The notes under the pieces were generated by a model that saw nothing but the letters and a program-made list of their open reading frames with translations, made no database searches and was not told the DNA's origin. A DNA stretch of 64,000 nt from Streptococcus infantis (GTDB taxonomy: Bacteria > Bacillota > Bacilli > Lactobacillales > Streptococcaceae). Made by a program: the position numbers and the translations under genes. The stretch lies in assembly GCF_000960085.1 (NCBI RefSeq), contig NZ_JYGT01000004.1, positions 1 through 64,000 of the forward strand, written 5' to 3'. The stretch's first letter is position 1, and each line of letters starts with the position of its first letter. Below are positions 8,899 to 17,058 of the stretch, in pieces.

Positions 8899-9108
8899 AT
8901 GAGTAAATTCCTTAGATTTTTCTATCATAAGAAAGGTAAACCAAGCTTTAAAAATATTATGCTATGTAGTGCCTTGCTGCTCTTGGCAATTAGTCTGATA
9001 CTGTTCTCTGAGAAATTTCTTGATGAAAGTTTGTCAACTTACGGAACCATGGCATCACTAGGAATTGTTATTTTGGTGGGAATCTTAGTTGTAAGAAAAA
9101 ATAAATAA
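8899..9108 (+). CDS. Small two-helix membrane protein
   Basis: A 69-residue frame with a basic N-terminus (YHKKGKPSFK) and two hydrophobic helices, about residues 20-38 and 50-66, ending RKNK. It follows nrdI by 21 bases and is ended by the terminator at 9110-9142. The ribosome site is weak (AGAGGAC about 15 bases upstream). Codon use and topology look real, but no family is recognised. Confidence 0.55.
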   Translation: MSKFLRFFYHKKGKPSFKNIMLCSALLLLAISLILFSEKFLDESLSTYGTMASLGIVILVGILVVRKNK

Positions 9109-9109
9109 A

Positions 9110-9142
9110 AAAGACTCGAGAATTTTTATCTCGAGCTTTTTT
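9110..9142. terminator. Bidirectional terminator, CTCGAG / CTCGAG stem
   Basis: The palindromic arms CTCGAG (9115-9120 and 9130-9135) are extended by A runs and T runs. It separates the rightward nrdI unit from the leftward 82-aa gene. Confidence 0.85.
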
Positions 9143-9143
9143 G

Positions 9144-9392
9144 TTAGTTGCGAATTTCGTCAACGATTTCTTTTGAAATGGGAATTCCTAAACGGTAACC
9201 TTTATTGATGTAGTCGATGACATCATTGATGTTTTCTATCGTTTGGATTTTCTCTTTGATAGCTGCACGAAAAGCTTGGTCTTTCAATAGCTGGTCCTGA
9301 AGCAGTCTTTGAAGTTTTTCTTTTTCGTATTTATTGACAAGAAAGAGGAAAAGAAGACTGATAACAACTAAGATATAAGCATACTGGCTCAT
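9144..9392 (-). CDS. Small single-span membrane protein
   Basis: 82 residues from ATG 9392, preceded by AGGGAG seven bases upstream; the longer frame to 9539 would overlap the hairpins of the argS trailer. Residues 3-21 are one hydrophobic helix (YAYILVVISLLFLFLV). The rest is charged and helical and ends with ISKEIVDEIRN. It lies downstream of argS on the same strand. No family is recognised; a small membrane-anchored coiled coil is all that can be said. Confidence 0.7.
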   Translation of the reverse strand: MSQYAYILVVISLLFLFLVNKYEKEKLQRLLQDQLLKDQAFRAAIKEKIQTIENINDVIDYINKGYRLGIPISKEIVDEIRN

Positions 9393-9431
9393 AAAAATTC
9401 TCCCTAAGTGATAAAGAAGTAGGTGGTAAGA

Positions 9432-9616
9432 GAAAAGCGAAACTTCTTCGCTTTTCGACTGATGATACTGTAAAGCATTTAGGCAAGTCGCCTCATTTAC
9501 GACGTCGTAGCCCCTAAATCGATTATATTTAGGAACCACGACTAGTGAAGCAGTTAGCTAGTCCGCATAAAAGTGGCTAGCGTCCAACAATTAGGAACTT
9601 TAGTTCCAATTGTTGG
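9432..9616 (-). other. Structured 3' trailer of argS with three strong hairpins
   Basis: Read on the minus strand, after argS come: CCAACAATTGGAACT / AGTTCCTAATTGTTGG (9584-9616); GTCGTGGTTCCTAAAT / ATTTAGGGGCTACGAC (9504-9542), a 16-bp stem with three G-U wobbles that are A-C mismatches on the plus strand; a small AGGC/GCCT hairpin near 9481-9493; and GAAAAGCGAA / TTCGCTTTTC (9432-9456). The wobble bias says the structure works as RNA from the argS strand. Only the last stem looks terminator-like. It may be a 3'-UTR-derived small RNA or a small repeat element. Confidence 0.6.
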
Positions 9617-9623
9617 TACTGAA

Positions 9624-11315
9624 TCACATCTTCTCTGGCGCCTCTACACCCAGCAAACGAAGGGCTTCTTTGAGGACGACTGCAGTTGCGTAGCTGAGGG
9701 CTAGACGACTGTCACGTTCTGGACTTTCATCCAAGATACGAGTGTGGGCATAGTATTTGTTAAAGGCTTGGGCCAAGCTAATCGCAAATTTAGCGATGAT
9801 AGAAGGCTCGTAGTTGTCAGCTGCACGTTTAATAATACGTGGGAAGTCTTGGATTAGCTTGATGATTTCCCAGCTTTCAGCATCGTTCAAGCTATAGTTG
9901 GCACCTGCTTCAGGTTTGAAATCGGCTTTACGCAAGATGGATTGGATACGAGCATAAGCGTATTGAACATAAGGACCAGTCTCACCTTCAAAGGATACCA
10001 TAGCTTCGAGGTCGAAGTCGTAGCCGTTTGTACGGTCGGTTTTAAGGTCATAGAATTTAATAGCCCCAACTCCAACAGCATGAGCGACTTGGTCTTTGTT
10101 TTCAAGTTCAGGATTTTTGGCTTCGATCTGCGCTTTTGCACGGCTGATGGCTTCTGCAACAGTTGGCTCTAACAAGATAACATTCCCTTTACGAGTAGAA
10201 AGTTTCTTTCCTTCTTTTGTAACCAATCCAAACGGAACATGGACAATATCTTGACTCCAATCGTAGCCCATCTCTTGTAGTACTGCCTTGAGTTGTTTAA
10301 AGTGAGCAGATTGCTCTTGACCAACGACATAGATAGATTTGGCAAATTGATATTCGTTTTTACGGTAGAGAGCCGCAGCCAAGTCACGTGTGATGTAGAG
10401 AGTTGCACCGTCAGATTTCTTGATAAGAGCTGGGTGTTCAATTCCGTATTTTTCAAGATTCACAACTTGAGCACCTTCTGATTCGACCAAAAGTCCTTTT
10501 TCGGCGAGGATATCTACAACTGCATCCATTTTATCGTTGTAGAAGGCTTCTCCGTTGTAGCTATCAAATTCAACTTGTAACTCATTGTATAGACGGTTAA
10601 ATTCTACCAAGCTTTCATCGCGGAACCATTGCCAAAGAGCAAGAGCTTCCTCATCGCCGCTTTCAAGTTTGCGGAACCATTCACGTGCTTCCTCATCCAA
10701 GCTTGGATCGTTCTCAGCTTCAGCATTGATACGGACGTAGAGCTTGAGAAGTTCATCGATTGGATGAGCTTTGACAGCTTCTTCGTTACCCCATTTCTTG
10801 TAGGCAACAATCAACATCCCAAACTGTTTCCCCCAGTCTCCCAAGTGGTTGACCTTGACAGTTTGATAGCCGATTTTTTGGAAGATTTGTGACAAGCTGT
10901 CACCGATAACTGTTGAACGAAGGTGGCCGATAGAAAATGGTTTAGCGATATTAGGACTAGACATGTCGATAACGATATTTTCTTGGTTACCAATTGTTTG
11001 GTCAGCGTAGTGATTTTTTTCAGTAACGACGTTCTGTAACACTTGACTAGAAATGGCAGCCTTATCAAGGAAGAAGTTGACGTAAGGACCTGTTGCTACA
11101 ACCTTTTCAAAAGCTTGACTATTGATCTTTTCAGCGATGTCAGCAGCAATCATTTGGGGAGCTTTGCGTTCAACCTTTGCTAATGAAAAGACAGGGAAGG
11201 CGATGTCTCCCATATCTGAGTTTTTAGGTGTTTCTAGTAAATTTAAAATAGCCTCTTGATCCAGGCTATCAATGACGCTAGCCAACTCGCCAGCAATCAA
11301 TTCTTTTGTATTCAT
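9624..11315 (-). CDS. argS: Arginyl-tRNA synthetase
   Basis: A 563-residue class I synthetase that charges tRNA-Arg. The HIGH-type signature reads SIGHLRS following NIAKPF, and the KMSKS-type loop reads KKLSTRKGN. The N-terminal additive domain 1 (residues about 1-85) and the C-terminal anticodon-binding DALR domain (about 445-563, ending [14 protein letters not shown]) are typical of ArgRS. It diverges from argR across 153 bases, a common streptococcal arrangement. The ATG at 11313-11315 is preceded by an AGGAG-type site. Confidence 0.97.
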   Translation of the reverse strand: MNTKELIAGELASVIDSLDQEAILNLLETPKNSDMGDIAFPVFSLAKVERKAPQMIAADIAEKINSQAFEKVVATGPYVNFFLDKAAISSQVLQNVVTEKNHYADQTIGNQENIVIDMSSPNIAKPFSIGHLRSTVIGDSLSQIFQKIGYQTVKVNHLGDWGKQFGMLIVAYKKWGNEEAVKAHPIDELLKLYVRINAEAENDPSLDEEAREWFRKLESGDEEALALWQWFRDESLVEFNRLYNELQVEFDSYNGEAFYNDKMDAVVDILAEKGLLVESEGAQVVNLEKYGIEHPALIKKSDGATLYITRDLAAALYRKNEYQFAKSIYVVGQEQSAHFKQLKAVLQEMGYDWSQDIVHVPFGLVTKEGKKLSTRKGNVILLEPTVAEAISRAKAQIEAKNPELENKDQVAHAVGVGAIKFYDLKTDRTNGYDFDLEAMVSFEGETGPYVQYAYARIQSILRKADFKPEAGANYSLNDAESWEIIKLIQDFPRIIKRAADNYEPSIIAKFAISLAQAFNKYYAHTRILDESPERDSRLALSYATAVVLKEALRLLGVEAPEKM

Positions 11316-11410
11316 TTAGGGCTCCTTTAGGGCTTTTCTACTATTTTAACACAATTTACTACATTTTTTTGGAAAGAAGAGAATTTTTTTGAAATATCCA
11401 GTTTTTTTGA

Positions 11411-11416
11411 TATAAT
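11411..11416 (+). promoter_or_regulatory. -10 box (TATAAT) of the argR/mutS unit
   Basis: TATAAT lies 53 bases before the argR start inside the argS-argR divergent gap; a second TATAAA-like box follows about 30 bases later. No ARG-box consensus could be assigned with confidence. Confidence 0.5.
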
Positions 11417-11468
11417 GTTCTTACTAAAAAAATGTAAAATGTTATAAATATGCACTCGAGAGGAACAT

Positions 11469-11915
11469 ATGAGAAAAAGAGAACGTCATCAGCTTATTAA
11501 GCGAATGATTACAGAAGAAAAATTAGGAACTCAAAAAGAAATCCAGGATCGTTTGGAAGCTTGTAATGTCTTTGTGACACAGACAACTTTATCTCGTGAT
11601 TTGCGAGAGCTTGGCTTAACCAAAGTTAAGAAAAACGATGTTGTCTATTATGTATTAGCAAATGAGACAGAAAAGATTGATTTGGTCGAATTTCTTTCAC
11701 ATCACTTAGAAGGTGTTGCAAGAGCTGAGTTTACCTTAGTTTTGCACACTAAATTGGGTGAAGCCGCGGTTTTAGCCAATGTTGTTGATGACAACAAGGA
11801 TGAATGGATTTTAGGAACAGTTGCAGGAGCAAATACCTTGTTAGTCATCTGTAAAGATCAACATGCTGCTAAAGTGATGGAAGAACGCCTGCTAGAGTTA
11901 ATGGAAGATAGATAA
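11469..11915 (+). CDS. argR: ArgR-family arginine repressor
   Basis: A 148-residue regulator with an N-terminal winged helix (residues 1-70, including TQTTLSRDLRELGLTKVK) and a C-terminal hexamerisation/arginine-binding domain with the GTVAGANTLLVIC segment near residues 118-130. Family members bind ARG boxes as arginine-loaded hexamers and control arginine synthesis and deiminase genes. AGAGGA lies upstream of ATG 11469. It is placed between argS and mutS; streptococci carry several ArgR paralogues, so which regulon this one governs is not settled here. Confidence 0.93.
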   Translation: MRKRERHQLIKRMITEEKLGTQKEIQDRLEACNVFVTQTTLSRDLRELGLTKVKKNDVVYYVLANETEKIDLVEFLSHHLEGVARAEFTLVLHTKLGEAAVLANVVDDNKDEWILGTVAGANTLLVICKDQHAAKVMEERLLELMEDR

Positions 11916-11961
11916 GGTCTTGAGAGCTTCTCTCAGGACTGTTTTTACAAGGAGAGAATGA

Positions 11962-14496
11962 ATGACTACTGAAAAATTATCACCGGGTATGCAACAGTAT
12001 GTGGATATCAAAAAGCAATATCCAGATGCTTTTTTGCTTTTTCGTATGGGTGATTTTTATGAGTTGTTTTATGAGGATGCAGTTAATGCTGCCCAGATAC
12101 TAGAAATCTCACTGACCAGTCGTAATAAAAATGCTGAAAATCCTATTCCCATGGCTGGTGTTCCTTACCACTCTGCCCAACAATATATCGATGTTCTAGT
12201 GGAGCGTGGCTACAAGGTTGCTATAGCTGAACAGATGGAAGATCCTAAACAGGCTGTCGGTGTGGTCAAGCGTGAAGTTGTCCAGGTTATTACACCAGGG
12301 ACGGTCGTTGATAGTAGCAAGCCGGATAGTCAAAACAACTTTTTGGTAGCTATTGATCGTGATGGGTCTCAATATGGTTTAGCCTACATGGACCTAGTAA
12401 CAGGTGATTTTTATGTAACGGGGCTATCAGATTTTTCTCTAGTCTGTGGTGAAATCCGCAATCTCAAAGCGAGAGAAGTGGTGATTGGTTATGACTTGCC
12501 TGAAGTAGAAGAGCAGATTCTCAGTCGTCAAATGAATCTAGTTCTTTCCTACGAACAGGGAACTTATGAAGACCTACATCTATTAGATTCAGGATTGGCT
12601 CCTGTTGAGCAAGCAGCTAGCAGTAAACTACTCCAATATGTTCATCGGACTCAGATGAGAGAGTTGAATCACTTAAAACATGTTATCCGCTATGAAATCA
12701 AGGATTTCTTGCAGATGGATTATGCGACCAAGGCTAGTCTGGATCTGGTTGAAAATGCTCGCTCAGGTAAGAAACAAGGCAGTCTTTTCTGGTTGTTAGA
12801 TGAAACCAAGACTGCCATGGGGATGCGTCTTCTACGTTCTTGGATTCAAAGTCCTTTGATTGATAAGGAACGTATCCTTGAACGTCAGGAAGTTGTGCAA
12901 GTGTTTCTGGATTATTTCTTTGAGCGCAGTGATTTGACAGAAAGCCTCAAGGGAGTCTACGATATCGAGCGTTTGGCTAGCCGTGTTTCTTTTGGGAAAA
13001 GCAACCCCAAAGATCTCTTGCAGCTAGCGACTACTCTAGCCAGTGTTCCTCGGATTCGAGCGATTTTGGAGGGAATGGAGCAACCGGCTCTAGCCTATCT
13101 AATTGAACAGCTGGACGCTATTCCTGAGTTGGAGAGTCTTATAAGCGCAGCCATTGCTCCGGAAGCTCCTCATGTCATTACCGAGGGTGGCATTATTCGA
13201 ACTGGCTTTGACGAGACCTTGGACAAATACCGTCGTGTTCTCAGAGAAGGGACTAGTTGGATTGCTGAGATTGAGGCCAAGGAAAGAGAAAATTCTGGTA
13301 TCCATACGCTCAAGATTGATTACAATAAAAAGGACGGCTACTATTTCCATGTGACCAATTCGCAGCTAGGTAATGTTCCAGCCCACTTTTTCCGCAAGGC
13401 TACGCTGAAAAACTCTGAGCGTTTTGGAACAGAGGAGTTGGCGCGTATCGAGGGTGAAATGCTAGAGGCGCGTGAGAAATCAGCAAATCTAGAGTACGAA
13501 ATCTTTATGCGTATTCGTGAGGAGGTTGGCAAGTATATCCAACGTCTACAGGCTCTGGCTCAAGGAATTGCGACTGTCGATGTCTTGCAAGGCTTGGCAG
13601 TAGTTGCAGAAAAACAACACCTGATTCGACCAGAGTTTGGGCAAGAGTCGCGGATTGATATCCAGAATGGTCGTCACGCAGTTGTTGAAAAGGTCATGGG
13701 AGCTCAAACCTATATCCCAAATAGTATCCAAATGGATGAAGATACTAGCATTCAACTAATTACAGGGCCGAACATGAGCGGTAAGTCAACCTACATGCGC
13801 CAACTAGCCATTACAGCGGTTATGGCGCAGATGGGATCTTATGTCCCTGCAGAAAGTGCTCGTTTGCCAATCTTTGATGCAATTTTTACCCGTATCGGGG
13901 CGGCAGATGACTTGGTTTCTGGTCAATCAACATTTATGGTAGAGATGATGGAAGCTAACAATGCTATTAGTCATGCGACAAAGGATTCATTGATTCTCTT
14001 TGATGAGCTTGGTCGTGGAACCGCAACTTATGACGGGATGGCTTTAGCCCAGTCTATTATCGAGTACATCCATGAGCATATTGGAGCCAAGACTCTCTTT
14101 GCGACCCACTACCATGAATTAACCAGTCTGGAGGCTAGTCTTGAACATCTAGTAAATGTTCACGTGGCTACGCTAGAGCAGAATGGTCAAGTTACTTTCC
14201 TTCATAAGATTGAACCAGGTCCAGCAGACAAATCATACGGTATTCACGTTGCCAAGATTGCAGGCTTGCCAGCAGACTTACTAGCAAGAGCTGATACTAT
14301 TTTAGCTCAGCTAGAGAGTCAAGGTCAGGGTAATCCACTTTCTATCAATCAAAGGAACGTTGTCAATGAGCAAATGTCTCTCTTTGATGAAAAAGAAGAA
14401 AGTCCTATCCTAGCAGAGTTGGCTGAAGTAGATGTTTACAATATGACACCTATGCAAGCCATGAACCTCTTGCTAGAATGGAAGCAAAAACTATAA
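11962..14496 (+). CDS. mutS: DNA mismatch repair protein MutS (HexA)
   Basis: An 844-residue MutS. The N-terminal mismatch-binding domain has [11 protein letters not shown] with the conserved Phe-x-Glu reading head. The clamp and lever domains follow, then the ATPase with Walker [10 protein letters not shown], Walker [17 protein letters not shown] and the THYHEL switch. It recognises mismatches and recruits MutL; the pneumococcal form (HexA) also rejects mismatched transforming DNA. It follows argR by 46 bases and is probably co-transcribed. The length is normal and the domains are complete. Confidence 0.97.
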   Translation: MTTEKLSPGMQQYVDIKKQYPDAFLLFRMGDFYELFYEDAVNAAQILEISLTSRNKNAENPIPMAGVPYHSAQQYIDVLVERGYKVAIAEQMEDPKQAVGVVKREVVQVITPGTVVDSSKPDSQNNFLVAIDRDGSQYGLAYMDLVTGDFYVTGLSDFSLVCGEIRNLKAREVVIGYDLPEVEEQILSRQMNLVLSYEQGTYEDLHLLDSGLAPVEQAASSKLLQYVHRTQMRELNHLKHVIRYEIKDFLQMDYATKASLDLVENARSGKKQGSLFWLLDETKTAMGMRLLRSWIQSPLIDKERILERQEVVQVFLDYFFERSDLTESLKGVYDIERLASRVSFGKSNPKDLLQLATTLASVPRIRAILEGMEQPALAYLIEQLDAIPELESLISAAIAPEAPHVITEGGIIRTGFDETLDKYRRVLREGTSWIAEIEAKERENSGIHTLKIDYNKKDGYYFHVTNSQLGNVPAHFFRKATLKNSERFGTEELARIEGEMLEAREKSANLEYEIFMRIREEVGKYIQRLQALAQGIATVDVLQGLAVVAEKQHLIRPEFGQESRIDIQNGRHAVVEKVMGAQTYIPNSIQMDEDTSIQLITGPNMSGKSTYMRQLAITAVMAQMGSYVPAESARLPIFDAIFTRIGAADDLVSGQSTFMVEMMEANNAISHATKDSLILFDELGRGTATYDGMALAQSIIEYIHEHIGAKTLFATHYHELTSLEASLEHLVNVHVATLEQNGQVTFLHKIEPGPADKSYGIHVAKIAGLPADLLARADTILAQLESQGQGNPLSINQRNVVNEQMSLFDEKEESPILAELAEVDVYNMTPMQAMNLLLEWKQKL

Positions 14497-14498
14497 TC

Positions 14499-14530
14499 AA
14501 AAACCCACTCAGTCCTGTGAGTGGGTTTTT
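14499..14530. terminator. Terminator between mutS and the DUF3021 gene
   Basis: AAAACCCACTCA / TGTGAGTGGGTTTT around a four-base loop with T run; it can act on both converging transcripts. Confidence 0.9.
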
Positions 14531-14535
14531 AGCTA

Positions 14536-14994
14536 TTATTTTTTATGAGCCAATAGTTGATTGATGTCTGCAACTTTTTTAGATTCTCTCTTGTAGAGAA
14601 CAATCCAGATGATGAGGTAGACGATTGCAAACTCTGGGATGAGCTGAAGGATGAAAGTCCAGTGAAGCGGGAACCAACCAGCTAAGATTGCTAGAGGGAC
14701 GAAACCTAGCAACATAAGGAAGAAGTGAGTGACAGTAGCTCGAAGGAGACTCCAGTCTTGGGCAAAGAGACGACCGCCAAAACTAAAGAGGACTCCAATT
14801 GCTGCCCAAATAAGCAGACAGTAAAGTAGGACGAGTGACCCATGAACCTGATGTTGGGTCATGAATTGACCGATCAAAGAGTTGGGGCTGAGAGGTGCGT
14901 AGTTACTTGGTGAGTGGATAAACGAAAAGATAATAGATAGGATGAGGCCGATGAGGATACCAGTTGTGGCATCGTGAAATACTTGTTTTTTCAT
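14536..14994 (-). CDS. DUF3021 family membrane protein, partner of LytTR regulator
   Basis: A 152-residue protein with four hydrophobic helices and the DUF3021 layout (short basic N-terminus, helices near 12-28, 55-73, 87-106 and 112-130, cytoplasmic tail). It overlaps the upstream LytTR regulator gene by four bases (ATGA). In streptococcal LytTR regulatory systems the membrane protein holds its cognate LytTR activator inactive; HdrM and BrsM of S. mutans are the studied cases. By context this is such an inhibitor; the inducing signal is unknown. Confidence 0.82.
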   Translation of the reverse strand: MKKQVFHDATTGILIGLILSIIFSFIHSPSNYAPLSPNSLIGQFMTQHQVHGSLVLLYCLLIWAAIGVLFSFGGRLFAQDWSLLRATVTHFFLMLLGFVPLAILAGWFPLHWTFILQLIPEFAIVYLIIWIVLYKRESKKVADINQLLAHKK

Positions 14995-15431
14995 AGTTCT
15001 AATTTCTCCTTAATAGCTTTGAGGTAACGGCGAGATGAGTAGGTAAAACTGTCGTTTTTGAGATAAATTTCAATCAAGCCGTTAGAGGTTAGTTTAAGAT
15101 GACTGATAGCATCAATGTTGACAATTTCCGATTGGGAAATTTGGATAAAGGAAGCAGGTAAAATTTCAACTGCTTGGTAGAGACGAATGTCGAGTGCATA
15201 GGTTCGATTACCCGTTTCAGCTATCACTTTACGGTTTTCAATGTAAATCCGTTGAATCTTTTGAATTTCGATAAGAAAAACCTGATCTTGAAATTTTCCT
15301 TTAAGAGTTTCTTTTTGATCCAGCGATTGAACAAAGTCTTTAACTTTTTGAACTCTTGGAGACAAGGTTGGTGCCTCTATGAAGATTTGTTCTTCGGCAT
15401 ATTGTTTATCAATGTCAAGTCTGACTTTCAT
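14991..15431 (-). CDS. LytTR-domain DNA-binding regulator
   Basis: 146 residues from ATG 15431 (GGAG site upstream); an earlier in-frame ATG at 15491 has none. The C-terminal 100 residues form a LytTR domain, with IYIENRKVIAETGNRTYALDIR and the terminal SSRRYLKAIKEKL typical of the family. There is no receiver domain, so activity must be set by another route, most likely the DUF3021 membrane protein whose gene overlaps its stop. Such pairs control competence- or bacteriocin-related genes in other streptococci, and often themselves. Confidence 0.85.
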   Translation of the reverse strand: MKVRLDIDKQYAEEQIFIEAPTLSPRVQKVKDFVQSLDQKETLKGKFQDQVFLIEIQKIQRIYIENRKVIAETGNRTYALDIRLYQAVEILPASFIQISQSEIVNIDAISHLKLTSNGLIEIYLKNDSFTYSSRRYLKAIKEKLEL

Positions 15432-15596
15432 AATTTCTCCTTTATCAAGTTGTAATAGAGATCTCTTACTTACAAATCTATTAAACACCATTTTCTAGAC
15501 AATTACAAGGTGATTTGACTATATGGTCGGATACAGAGTCTATGTGGTTTGTAATAAAACAAAGATGAAGGAAGTCGAAAAATAAGAAGAAATGTA

Positions 15597-15626
15597 TTGA
15601 CAAAGATAGAAAAATCGTGGTACAAT
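15597..15626 (+). promoter_or_regulatory. str operon promoter, TTGACA-N18-TACAAT
   Basis: A consensus -35 at 15597-15602 and -10 at 15621-15626 give a leader of about 130 bases before rpsL. Confidence 0.85.
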
Positions 15627-15634
15627 AATAGACG

Positions 15635-15731
15635 GTACTTTTTACTTTTGGTCTCTCAAAAGTGTACAGGGACGTGCTGACAAATGTTGCAAAAGTACAC
15701 ACAGATGATAGCTGTCACCAAGTGTATCATC
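15635..15731 (+). other. Structured leader of rpsL with two hairpins
   Basis: Stem 1 pairs GTAC and ACTTTTG with CAAAAGT and GTAC (15635-15666). Stem 2 pairs GATGATA with TATCATC (15704-15731) just before the ribosome site. The arrangement suits autogenous control of the str operon by a ribosomal protein, but no such site is established for this leader. Confidence 0.45.
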
Positions 15732-15762
15732 ACCAAAAATAAAAAAACACAGGAGAATGTAG

Positions 15763-16176
15763 ATGCCTACAATTAACCAATTGGTTCGCAAACCGCGTAA
15801 ATCAAAAGTAGAAAAATCTAAATCACCAGCTTTGAACGTTGGTTACAACAGTCATAAAAAAGTTCAAACAAACGTTTCTTCACCACAAAAACGTGGTGTA
15901 GCAACTCGTGTTGGAACTATGACACCTAAAAAACCTAACTCTGCCCTTCGTAAATTTGCTCGTGTACGTTTGAGCAACCTTATCGAAGTTACTGCCTACA
16001 TCCCAGGTATCGGACACAACTTGCAAGAGCACAGCGTGGTACTTCTTCGCGGTGGACGTGTAAAAGACCTTCCAGGGGTACGTTACCATATCGTCCGTGG
16101 TGCACTTGATACTGCAGGTGTTAACGATCGTAAACAAGGCCGTTCTAAATACGGTACTAAACGTCCAAAAGCATAA
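15763..16176 (+). CDS. rpsL: 30S ribosomal protein S12
   Basis: The 137-residue S12 contains the decoding-centre loops [11 protein letters not shown] and [15 protein letters not shown]. The lysine of PKKPNS is the classic streptomycin-resistance position, and lysine is the sensitive (wild-type) residue. AGGAG precedes ATG 15763. It is the first gene of the str operon with rpsG 19 bases downstream. Confidence 0.98.
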   Translation: MPTINQLVRKPRKSKVEKSKSPALNVGYNSHKKVQTNVSSPQKRGVATRVGTMTPKKPNSALRKFARVRLSNLIEVTAYIPGIGHNLQEHSVVLLRGGRVKDLPGVRYHIVRGALDTAGVNDRKQGRSKYGTKRPKA

Positions 16177-16195
16177 GGAAAGGGGATAAAGAGAA

Positions 16196-16666
16196 ATGAG
16201 TCGTAAAAATAGAGCTCCAAAACGTGACGTATTGCCAGATCCGCTTTACAATTCACAATTAGTTACTCGTCTTATCAACCGCGTTATGCTTGATGGTAAA
16301 CGTGGTACAGCTGCTTCAATCGTTTACGGTGCTTTTGAGCAAATCAAAGAAGCTACTGGTAACGATGCACTTGAAGTATTTGAAACAGCTATGGAAAACA
16401 TCATGCCTGTACTTGAAGTACGTGCACGTCGTGTTGGTGGATCTAACTACCAAGTCCCAGTTGAAGTTCGTCCAGAACGTCGTACAACACTTGGACTTCG
16501 TTGGTTGGTAACAATCGCTCGCCTTCGTGGTGAACACACAATGCAAGACCGTCTTGCAAAAGAAATCTTGGATGCTGCTAACAACACTGGTGCAGCAGTT
16601 AAGAAACGTGAAGACACTCACCGTATGGCTGAAGCTAACCGTGCCTTCGCACACTTCCGTTGGTAA
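16196..16666 (+). CDS. rpsG: 30S ribosomal protein S7
   Basis: The 156-residue S7 has the expected N-terminus ([16 protein letters not shown]) and the conserved [17 protein letters not shown] segment; it nucleates the 30S head domain on 16S rRNA. Codon use is strongly biased, as in other highly expressed genes. The last 30 residues ([19 protein letters not shown]) are complete. It is followed by a 392-base untranslated region rather than directly by fusA. Confidence 0.98.
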
Positions 16667-16680
16667 TATAGGATGCGAAA

Positions 16681-16769
16681 GCGTTAAGAAAGTCCCAGAG
16701 AAAATAGGGAATCAAAGCAGGTTGCGATTGCAACCAATGAGATTCATCTTTTTCTCCAGACTTTTAGCT
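16681..16769 (+). other. Hairpin element, copy 1, in the rpsG-fusA gap
   Basis: A long imperfect stem pairs AAAGTC...AGAGAAAATAGGGAATC (16689-16713) with GATTCATCTTTTTCTCCAGACTTT (arms 16741-16764). The apex contains a smaller GGTTGC/GCAACC hairpin. Its architecture matches copy 2 at 16795-16886, so this looks like a repeated structural unit rather than chance folding. Confidence 0.6.
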
Positions 16770-16794
16770 TGAGCTCAACTAGATCATGATGCTA

Positions 16795-16886
16795 GGAACG
16801 GTAAGGATGCAAGGTGAAAATAGGAAACTGACGCAGTATTCGACGAATACAAGGAAGTTTATCTTTTTCACACAGCATCCCGTTCC
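16795..16886 (+). other. Hairpin element, copy 2, in the rpsG-fusA gap
   Basis: GGAACG and GGATGC pair with GCATCC and CGTTCC at the base. Then GTGAAAATAGGAAACT pairs with AGTTTATCTTTTTCAC, and a GTATTCG/CGAATAC hairpin caps the structure. It shares GAAAATAGG on the left arm, a GCAG-led apex and ATCTTTTTC on the right arm with copy 1. Confidence 0.65.
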
Positions 16887-16976
16887 GGCTCAAATCGGCT
16901 AATTAACTTTAGCCCGAGTTCAATTCAACTTCCCATCTCACAAGTTGAAACCAACTAAACAAGATAAACATTGAGA

Positions 16977-17005
16977 ACGGGTGGGTCCTGCCTATCCGTT
17001 TTTAT
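16977..17005 (+). terminator. Terminator or attenuator upstream of fusA
   Basis: ACGGGTGGG pairs with CCTATCCGT with two G-U wobbles that only form in plus-strand RNA, followed by a T run. It ends the rpsL-rpsG transcript before the fusA promoter. Confidence 0.75.
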
Positions 17006-17012
17006 TAAATCG

Positions 17013-17021
17013 TGTTATAAT
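17013..17021 (+). promoter_or_regulatory. fusA promoter, extended -10 TGTTATAAT
   Basis: A perfect extended -10 box lies 38 bases before ATG 17059, directly after the terminator, so fusA can be expressed separately from rpsL-rpsG. Confidence 0.8.
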
Positions 17022-17058
17022 AGAATAGAAATAAAAAATAATAGGAGAAACAAACCTC

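Noticed and set aside
9393..9539. Longer form of the 82-aa membrane protein
   Set aside because: The extension would translate the structured argS trailer, and ATG 9392 has a clear AGGGAG.
16316..16654. A 112-codon minus-strand frame inside rpsG
   Set aside because: It is a shadow of a strongly codon-biased gene; similar shadows occur in fusA, polC and secA.
16667..17058. BOX, RUP or other named pneumococcal repeats in the rpsG-fusA gap
   Set aside because: The sequence does not resemble the BOX or RUP consensus that I remember; it is reported instead as an unnamed hairpin pair.
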